From assembly GCA_964519615.1 (NCBI GenBank), contig CAZFIM010000080.1, forward strand, positions 1 through 10,280: a stretch of DNA of 10,280 nucleotides. The letters run 5' to 3'. The translations under genes and the position numbers were made by a program. Shown piece after piece: positions 6,128 through 10,280 of this stretch (position 1 is the first letter of the stretch; every line of letters begins with the position of its first letter). The DNA is from CAZFIM01 sp964519615 (GTDB lineage Bacteria; Chloroflexota; Dehalococcoidia; GIF9; UBA5629). The notes under the pieces are model-generated. The model was not told the DNA's origin. It was given only the letters and a program-made list of their open reading frames with translations, and ran no database searches.

Positions 6128-6760
6128 ATGGCAAATTCACTGGATCTTTTTCAACTATTTCAGGGTGTTACAGGACAGTTACAACAAAACAAGGATCAAT
6201 TGAACCAGGCTGACGAATATAACCACGACCACGGAGATAACATGGTTGATACCTTTGAGGTTATTACTCAGGCGATGCGGGAAAGGCAGGGAGCAGACCC
6301 TGCTGATCAACTGGCCTATGCCAGTGAGATACTGCGCCAGCGTAAGAGCGGCTCCTCTCAATTATATGCCAAAGGGCTTTACCAGGCATCACAAGATTTC
6401 AAGGGCCAGCAGATAACGCAGAATAATGCCATGAATTTTATTCAGACGTTGTTGGGCGGTGGGCAGCCTGTCCCGCAGCAGCAGCAGCAGGGCGCCGACA
6501 TTGGCGGTTTACTGGGCAGCTTGCTGGGCGGCAGCCAGCAGCAGAGCCAGCCGCAGCAGTCATCCGGGCTGGATATGGGTGACCTCCTGCAGGCAGGAAT
6601 GGCTTTTATGAGCACCAAATCCCGCGGCGGCAGTAATCTGGAAGCGATCGTCAATGCCGTAGTCGCCAATAGTGCCATGGGATCAGGCTACCGCTCACAA
6701 TCCAGTTCTCTGGTTACCAACGCCATGATGAGTGTGCTCAAGGGCATGTTGGGCAAATAG
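6128..6760 (+). CDS. DAK2/DhaL-like protein with Gln/Gly-rich linker (paralogue B)
   Basis: The product has 210 residues, with GAGGAGAT eight bases before the ATG. Residues 6-110 align with paralogue A: LFQLFQGVTGQLQQNKDQL, YNHDHGDNM (31-39), VDTFEVITQAM, PADQLAYASEIL (58-69), SGSSQLYAKGLYQASQDF (74-91). A linker of QQQQQ, GGLLGSLLGG and more Gln follows (about 113-146), then an amphipathic stretch (LDMGDLLQAGMAFM). The C-terminus NLEAIVNAVVANSAMGSGYR (169-188) and SSSLVTNAMMSVL resembles the final helix of DhaL (DPGATSVMFMMQML in the E. coli protein). In DhaL three Asp residues bind Mg-ADP (two in GDADHG, one seven residues before); here only the DHG Asp (D34) is kept, Asn replaces another, and the third is Gln or a shifted Asp. 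A phosphotransfer role is therefore doubtful, and binding or scaffolding is possible. Confidence 0.75.
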   Translation: MANSLDLFQLFQGVTGQLQQNKDQLNQADEYNHDHGDNMVDTFEVITQAMRERQGADPADQLAYASEILRQRKSGSSQLYAKGLYQASQDFKGQQITQNNAMNFIQTLLGGGQPVPQQQQQGADIGGLLGSLLGGSQQQSQPQQSSGLDMGDLLQAGMAFMSTKSRGGSNLEAIVNAVVANSAMGSGYRSQSSSLVTNAMMSVLKGMLGK

Positions 6761-6797
6761 CACAACTGCAGTAAGCCTGGTATCATCGCGTACTGAT

Positions 6798-6835
6798 AAA
6801 GGCTCTGGTTCGTTCTGCTGCCGCAGCAGGCCTTT
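6798..6835. other. Inverted repeat downstream of paralogue B (possible terminator without T-tract)
   Basis: AAAGGC (6798-6803) pairs with GCCTTT (6830-6835), and CTGCTG (6815-6820) pairs with CAGCAG (6824-6829), with the bulge on the 5' side only. It lies 38 bases after the stop codon. The lack of a following T-run argues against an intrinsic terminator, although the last bases are CCTTT. Confidence 0.35.
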
Positions 6836-6930
6836 GCTGAGACGTGCAGGCTGCAAGTGAAGCATTGCCGTGGTAATATGGCGAGAATCACACCGGCTCT
6901 CATTTCCGCACCCATCGCAGCGCATAACTT

Positions 6931-7014
6931 CGCAGCGGCTTTAGCCGTAAGCCAGGCTTATTGTAAAACCGGTCTTGATTCCCCGGGTTGGAGCGCTGCG
7001 GTTTACCGTAAGAC
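6931..7014. repeat. Two direct copies of a small palindromic element
   Basis: CGCAGCGGCTTTAGCCGTAA (6931-6950) and CGCTGCGGTTTACCGTAAG (6994-7012) are similar and 63 bases apart. Each contains a short inverted repeat (CGGCT-TT-AGCCG in the first, CGGTTTACCG in the second). They resemble dispersed REP-like palindromes. The surrounding 6836-7160 shows no convincing gene. Confidence 0.4.
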
Positions 7015-7043
7015 AACCCTGCAGCTATACGACCGGGCAAGTC

Positions 7044-7100
7044 TCCATACAGGCAGGAATAGTGTACCATGCACGGGCATCTGTTATGATATACGTTCAT
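7044..7100 (-). mobile_element. Short remnant resembling the start-proximal flank of the RAYT element
   Basis: Bases around 7050-7095 (caggca...agtgtaccatgcacgggcatctgttatgatata, described by landmarks) align with 8912-8955, which spans the start codon and upstream flank of the intact RAYT, and with the same parts of remnants 1 and 2. Only this end is present. It is the third place in the window where this flank lies upstream of a plus-strand gene. Confidence 0.5.
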
Positions 7101-7172
7101 CATGAAGCAGAGGTGCACGTCTCCTCAGAAGAGAAAACCGGTAGAAAGGAAGCAGAGGAATAATCAAGGAAA

Positions 7173-7208
7173 ACTGGCAGCAAGCACTGGATTTGCGGTT
7201 TTGCCAGT
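7173..7208 (+). promoter_or_regulatory. Hairpin just upstream of the 7228 gene
   Basis: ACTGGCA (7173-7179) and TGCCAGT (7202-7208) pair fully, and GCAA/TTGC extend the stem across a bulge. The hairpin ends six bases before the ribosome site GGAGGAAGG (7215-7223). It could be an operator, a translational control hairpin or a REP-type repeat; no T-tract follows. Confidence 0.45.
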
Positions 7209-7227
7209 ATAAACGGAGGAAGGGATC

Positions 7228-7719
7228 ATGATCAATACAAAAACGGCTGAGGAATGCTGCCCAAAGTTCGATCCTGAACCGTGGCAGGAGAAAGAAATTG
7301 TCTGGAAAGATAAAAACTTTATTAAAGAGACTGTGCCGCAGTTCATGCACATTCCGCTGCCGGGTACTTACGGCAGAGCGGTGTGCCGCATGTGGAAAAA
7401 AATAGAGGATAGTCAAGCTAAACCGGGCATTAATGATTTTGTGATGCTCTCGGCTGAATCATCGCCATGGAAAGGTGAAATCTACATCAACACCGTCAGC
7501 GAAGTCCCGAATGCCGAAAATGTAAAATTTTCTGGCACCTACTTGACCAAGGTGTTTGACGGCCCCTACAACGATGTTCCAAAATGGATTAAACAAATGA
7601 CTCCCTACGTGGCCGATAAAGGAAAATCCGTAAAGAAATGGTTTTTCTATTATACGACTTGCCCTGAATGCGCAAGGAAATACGGGCATAATTATGTGGT
7701 GGTTTTCGCTCAGGTGTAA
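7228..7719 (+). CDS. Conserved hypothetical protein, GyrI-like small-molecule-binding fold (tentative)
   Basis: The product has 163 residues and a strong Shine-Dalgarno (GGAGGAAGG) before the ATG. The C-terminal half has a GyrI-like pattern: FSGTYLTKVFDGPYNDVPKW (roughly residues 100-119), a beta strand ending in G-x-Y, then D-GPY and a helix. WFFYYTTCPECARKYGHNYV (139-158) holds a CxxC pair near the end that could bind metal or form a disulfide. The N-terminal region has a Cys-Cys pair (ECCPKF) and an MHIPLPGTYGRAVCRMW stretch. No signal peptide or membrane helix is seen. GyrI-like domains bind small molecules in AraC regulators and act alone in some hydrolases. The activity here is unknown, and it seems to be a single-gene unit. 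Confidence 0.7.
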   Translation: MINTKTAEECCPKFDPEPWQEKEIVWKDKNFIKETVPQFMHIPLPGTYGRAVCRMWKKIEDSQAKPGINDFVMLSAESSPWKGEIYINTVSEVPNAENVKFSGTYLTKVFDGPYNDVPKWIKQMTPYVADKGKSVKKWFFYYTTCPECARKYGHNYVVVFAQV

Positions 7720-7764
7720 CCTGTTTTTTTGTGAATACAGGTGAAATATCAGCAACACCGTAAC

Positions 7765-7890
7765 CCATGCCTTGAATGATGGACTGTGTTTCCTGCGGCT
7801 CTTTTTCATGTCCTGCTCCTCCTATTTTTGTTTTTACTCTAAGAGCAGGACCCAACCTCAACAACCTGTCTGAATTTCGGGGGCCACCTC
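7765..7890 (-). mobile_element. IS3-family left end with truncated orfA start
   Basis: Read on the minus strand, a terminal sequence GGTGGCCCCCGAAATTCAGA (ending about 7886-7890) is followed by a leader with AGGAGG and an ATG at 7807-7809. It opens MKKSRRKHSPSFKA, the typical start of IS3-family OrfA (KKSRRKHSPSFKAKVALEA). Homology ends after about 14 codons (near 7768), where the frame goes into unrelated residues. Only the tip of an IS remains. The same TTGAGGTGG-A/C-CCCC terminus recurs at 10226-10239. Confidence 0.75.
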
Positions 7891-8030
7891 AATACAGCTT
7901 TAAAGAGGCATTTTCCAGGTTAACTTTTGACCGCCCGGAATTAAGAATATCTATTCCAGCGCAGGCAATTATGTCATCGCCAGGGATATCAGCATCGCAA
8001 TCGCCAAAATAAGGTTTTTAAGGCACTGAT
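7891..8030 (-). other. Stretch beyond the IS3 remnant with a short open frame of uncertain status
   Basis: On the minus strand, 8012 to about 7889 is an open frame of some 40 codons with no start, reading GDCDADIPGDDIIACAGIDI and ending soon after. The acidic, regular composition could be the end of a lost gene cut by an insertion. I do not recognise it, and chance is not excluded. No other gene is seen in 7720-8330. Confidence 0.25.
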
Positions 8031-8033
8031 ACG

Positions 8034-8066
8034 GCTGCCTGTGAGCAGGCAGCGCGCAGGAAACTT
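8034..8066. repeat. REP-like palindromic repeat, copy 1
   Basis: GCTGCCTG-TGAG-CAGGCAGC is a perfect 8-base stem with a 4-base loop (8034-8053), followed by GCGCAGGAAACTT. A second, diverged copy lies at 8224-8256 in the same orientation, about 190 bases away. Such repeats next to a RAYT gene fit a REP family. Confidence 0.6.
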
Positions 8067-8223
8067 CGATCCCACCACACCCAAGACAACGTTTTTATTC
8101 AAGGTACTATCCTTAAAACGTTTTAAGTTTTATCTAAAATACTACACGTTGCCCACGTTCAATACCAGCTCAAATTAGCACACATTTTTAAGTAATATGC
8201 CCATTTACAGTAGACTTTTGAGA

Positions 8224-8256
8224 CAGCCTGTGGGCAGGCAGCACGTAGGGAAATTT
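8224..8256. repeat. REP-like palindromic repeat, copy 2
   Basis: CAGCCTGTGGGCAGGCAGCA (8224-8243) aligns with copy 1 (8034-8066) with a few mismatches; its stem is shortened to GCCTG/CAGGC. Its tail CACGTAGGGAAA (8242-8253) is also the exact inverted partner of TTTCCCTACGTG at 8322-8333, beside the RAYT border. Confidence 0.6.
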
Positions 8257-8330
8257 ATCTTACTCCTTGATCTCTCCTTTGCTAATTGATACCACTAAAA
8301 ACATGATATCTCTAGGGCGTGTTTCCCTAC

Positions 8331-8995
8331 GTGTCACCCGTCCACGGGTGACCGTGCGAATGAATCCCTATTCACTATTGGAACGCCGACATCCTCATCG
8401 TTAGCATAATACCTGGCACTGGAATTTGGATATTCCTCTGGTACATCACACAACCCCCACCTTTCCTGCACAGGATTGGTATGGATATAATTTAATTTGA
8501 TGAGAAAGTCCTGCTGATTAGCTATTGCTACGTTGTGAAACCGCTTCTGCCATACCTGATAGTGATGCCCCTGTTTGGAAGCATCGGCGGCAGCAGCAAA
8601 GACAGCAAGTAAATGTTCTCCACTATTCTCGTTACACCACTTAATTACCTTCTTTGCTGAGTATTCCTTGAGAATTCCAATGAATCTTGAAACCAGCCTC
8701 TGGTTTTCCCCTGTTGCAAGAAGATGCATATGATTGGGCATGATCACAAAGCCGTGGATTTGCACCGGATACCTCCGGCTGCATTCTGCCAGCGTATTTA
8801 TAGCTACAGCCATCAGGTCATAGTTTGCAAATACAGGCTCGAAATTTACAATGGTCGTGGTAATAAAGCTGGTAATCCCCGGTACATCAAGCAATGTATG
8901 CCTGCGTTTCATAGGCATACTATACCATATACGGACATCTTTTGTGATACACTATTATCAGGATAGGAGAAGGGTCACCCGTGGACGGGTGACAC
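8331..8995 (-). mobile_element. RAYT element bounded by perfectly inverted REP palindromes
   Basis: The left end (8331-8353) and right end (8973-8995) are exact reverse complements over 23 bases. Each is built around the palindrome GTCACCCGTCCACGGGTGAC (left strand form), a 9-base stem with a 2-base loop. Between them lies one RAYT gene, so the unit looks like a complete REP-flanked transposase element of 665 bases. No obvious target duplication was found. To its right, coding homology to a D5 primase begins immediately after the palindrome. Confidence 0.8.
8334..8918 (-). CDS. REP-associated tyrosine transposase (RAYT, Y1_Tnp/IS200-like HUH family)
   Basis: The product has 194 residues from the ATG at 8916-8918 (a second ATG two codons later is possible). 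The HUH metal-binding motif appears as HGFVIMPNHMHLL (HMH at 63-65). The catalytic tyrosine is probably Y144 in KLNYIHTNPVQERWG, the usual RAYT motif, followed by EEYPNSSARYY. RAYTs nick and rejoin single-stranded DNA at REP hairpins and are often domesticated. The C-terminus is unusual: the last codons (RSPVDG and the TGA stop) lie inside the left REP palindrome. No good ribosome site is seen, and a TATAGT box sits only two bases before the ATG, so expression may be low or leaderless. All catalytic landmarks are present, unlike the three remnants. Confidence 0.88.
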   Translation of the reverse strand: MPMKRRHTLLDVPGITSFITTTIVNFEPVFANYDLMAVAINTLAECSRRYPVQIHGFVIMPNHMHLLATGENQRLVSRFIGILKEYSAKKVIKWCNENSGEHLLAVFAAAADASKQGHHYQVWQKRFHNVAIANQQDFLIKLNYIHTNPVQERWGLCDVPEEYPNSSARYYANDEDVGVPIVNRDSFARSPVDG

Positions 8996-9025
8996 CTAGA
9001 AAAATCCGCACTTGAAGGAAAACTA

Positions 9026-9721
9026 TTGAATGTTTTTGCTGACCTGCCTTCGCAAAGCCTTAACATGACCAGTAGCTTCAAAATGCTCACTGGTGGAGAT
9101 ACAATTGGTGCTGAAAAAAAGTTCCATGATTACTATTCCTTTGTGAATTATGCACGTCTTGTTTTCAGTGCAAATAAACCACCAAAAATATACGATGAAG
9201 ATTCTTACGCATTCTGGCGTCGCTGGATAATAATAGAGTTTCCAAATCAGTTCACAGGTACAGATAAGGATATAAACCTTCTAAGCAAATTGACATCAAA
9301 AGAAGAACTTTCAGGCTTACTAAATATCGCACTCAATGGTTTAGAACGGTTACTGAAAAACAGTACTTTTAGCTATAGAAAATCAATCGATGAGACTACA
9401 GAATATTATTTGCGTGCGTCTGATCCAATTTATGCCTTCGTTCAAGACAGATGTGAGCAAGACTCCGAAGCATGGATAAGTAAAGATGATCTTTACGATG
9501 CATTTTGTAAATATTGCGAAAAGAACGGGATTCCGTTACTAAAACCAAATGCATTCGCAAGGGCATTTCAAAACCAAACAGCTATACGGGTAAGGTCTAC
9601 TAGACCTATTGAAGGAGATAAAAGAGTAACCGCTTGGCAAGGTATAAAACTGGTCAACGTTGTCAATGATGTCAGTGTTTTTAATTCACTTAATTCTAGT
9701 CACGAAACCGATAAAGAATAA
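9026..9721 (+). pseudogene. C-terminal half of a D5/P4-type primase-helicase, 5' part lost
   Basis: The frame encodes 231 residues from a TTG at 9026, but similarity to phage/plasmid DNA primases continues upstream in frame (LEGKLLNVFADLP) to about 9002. A TGA inside the RAYT palindrome then interrupts it. Visible are FKMLTGGDTIGAEKKF, a sensor-like strand (YARLVFSAN, 42-50), the arginine-rich FWRRWIIIEFP (63-73), and a winged-helix-like C-terminal domain (ISKDDLYDAFCKYCEKNG) typical of D5 proteins. The Walker A and B motifs and the primase domain are missing, and no matching sequence is found on the far side of the RAYT. A short AAGGA lies before the TTG, so some product is possible, but not an active helicase. 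Confidence 0.85.
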
Positions 9722-9904
9722 ACAAGTAACCAGATAAACATTGACTGCCCTGACAATCCTGACAGACCATCCAATTCCATACCCACACACCGAAGCTACC
9801 CTTGCCCAAATTGCGGTTTTACTGATTATTGGCTAACAAGCTTCAATACTTGGCTATGTTCACGTTGTCATCCGAAACCACAGGAAAATGCGAATAATGA
9901 ATGA
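9722..9904 (+). pseudogene. Zinc-ribbon tail of the D5 primase, separated by an in-frame stop
   Basis: Directly after the TAA at 9719-9721 the same frame stays open for 60 codons and contains YPCPNCGFTDYW and WLCSRCH, that is C-x2-C-x14-C-x2-C. A C-terminal zinc ribbon is common in D5 primases of this type. The frame ends at TGA (9902-9904). It has no start codon of its own, so it is best read as the original C-terminus, now cut off by a nonsense mutation, or reached by readthrough. Confidence 0.75.
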
Positions 9905-9911
9905 AAAGCTA

Positions 9912-9941
9912 TTGATATTCATATACGTGCGATTGTATAAT
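9912..9941 (+). promoter_or_regulatory. Near-consensus sigma-70 promoter before the 10045 gene
   Basis: TTGATA (9912-9917) and TATAAT (9936-9941) are 18 bases apart. The start near 9948 leaves a leader of about 95 bases to the next gene. It lies just beyond the zinc-ribbon remnant and points to the right. Confidence 0.7.
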
Positions 9942-10044
9942 GAAATGCGCCTTCACTAATTGAACTCAAGTATACCGAAAAGCAAATTACCCTACTACAT
10001 AAGCTGAAGTGGAACGGGATTAGGAAATAAGCCGGGGTGTGACA

Positions 10045-10257
10045 ATGAAACACAGTGCAATAGCTTATGATTTCAGTAACCTCCCCAAATTTGAAGGTGC
10101 ATTGGACAGTTTTTTTTACAAATATCAGCAGTTATATGGTGATCTCGACAAGAATATCGGTAAGCGCGAATTATTCGATCAAATGCTGGCTAATGGTAAT
10201 GATATATTTCAATTTAGTAGGAGAATTGAGGTGGACCCCATCCTTAGGACAGGATAG
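10045..10257 (+). CDS. Unknown small protein, probably interrupted by an IS3-type end
   Basis: The ATG at 10045 follows a GGGGTG stretch; a GTG at 10039 is an alternative. The product is about 70 residues: MKHSAIAYDFSNLPKFEG, then a charged helical part (FYKYQQLYGDLDKNIGKREL) and MLANGNDIFQF. I do not recognise the family. From about 10226 the codons belong to an IS-like terminus (TTGAGGTGGACCCC), so the last ten or so residues (IEVDPILRTG) are probably not native and the original gene was longer. It has its own promoter at 9912-9941. Confidence 0.55.
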   Translation: MKHSAIAYDFSNLPKFEGALDSFFYKYQQLYGDLDKNIGKRELFDQMLANGNDIFQFSRRIEVDPILRTG

Positions 10258-10280
10258 GGGAAATATTAAGGTTGGATCCT
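10226..10280 (+). mobile_element. IS3-family-like left end running off the window
   Basis: ATTGAGGTGGACCCCATCC (10225-10243) then GGACAGG (10247-10253) and AGGTTGGATCCT (10269-10280) match, in order, the landmarks of the minus-strand IS3 end at 7840-7890 (TTGAGGTGGCCCCC, GACAGG, AGGTTGGGTCCT). An orfA start would be expected just past the window. Confidence 0.55.

Noticed and set aside
6857..7163. Several short overlapping open frames between paralogue B and the 7228 gene
   Set aside because: None has a good ribosome site or recognisable composition, and the region contains small palindromes and a RAYT-flank remnant.
7730..7755. ACCTGT...ACAGGT inverted repeat after the 7228 gene as a terminator
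   Set aside because: The T-run is inside the loop and not after the stem, so it does not fit an intrinsic terminator.
7776..8012. Plus-strand open frame of 78 codons after the GyrI-like gene
   Set aside because: It runs antisense through the IS3 orfA start and terminus and shows no protein-like pattern.
8034..8256. CRISPR-like array from the repeated palindromes
   Set aside because: Only two diverged copies about 190 bases apart with no regular spacers and no cas genes.

Overview
This window reads as a stretch of bacterial chromosome. It carries the 5' two-thirds of an RpoD-type sigma factor at its left edge, good Shine-Dalgarno sites and several sigma-70-like promoters. The composition is moderate (by eye, a little under 50% GC). 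The sigma factor, the D5-type primase with a zinc-ribbon tail, the REP-associated transposase (RAYT) and IS3 remnants, and a family of short DAK2/DhaL-like proteins together suggest an anaerobic environmental bacterium, possibly Chloroflexi (Dehalococcoidia-like). That assignment is an inference from family resemblance and is not secure. Both ends are BamHI sites (GGATCC at 1-6 and 10274-10279) and I saw no internal one, so the window looks like one cloned BamHI fragment.

Layout. 1-1003 (minus): partial sigma factor. 1240-1420: decayed RAYT remnant. 1505-1972 (+): single-domain cyclic-nucleotide-binding protein. 2062-2394 (minus): ABM-family monooxygenase behind a near-consensus promoter whose spacer is a palindrome. 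2648-3409 (minus): SAM-dependent methyltransferase. 3480-3670: second RAYT remnant, followed by a truncated duplicate of the cyclic-nucleotide-binding gene (3743-3909).

4009-6760 is the most distinctive part. Two paralogous proteins (4226-5260 and 6128-6760) resemble a shortened DAK2/DhaL domain and carry very different low-complexity linkers. A 46-residue membrane protein (5518-5658) lies between them. The first gene has a near-consensus promoter and a leader with a strong hairpin and a mini-ORF. 7228-7719 (+) is a GyrI-like conserved hypothetical.

7720-10280 is a mobile-element zone. It holds an IS3-family orfA 5' remnant (minus), REP-like palindromes, and an apparently intact RAYT bounded by perfectly inverted REP palindromes (8331-8995). 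Next comes the C-terminal half of a D5 primase/helicase whose reading frame is cut at the RAYT border, and a zinc ribbon separated from it by one in-frame stop. Last is a short unknown gene with its own promoter, which runs into an IS3-like left end at about 10226.

How the genes relate. There is no obvious single operon; most genes have their own leader. Accessory genes appear to have been shuffled by RAYT/REP and IS3 elements next to the sigma factor. The DhaL-like pair plus the small membrane protein is the best candidate for an uncharacterised functional module, but the sequence alone does not establish a function.
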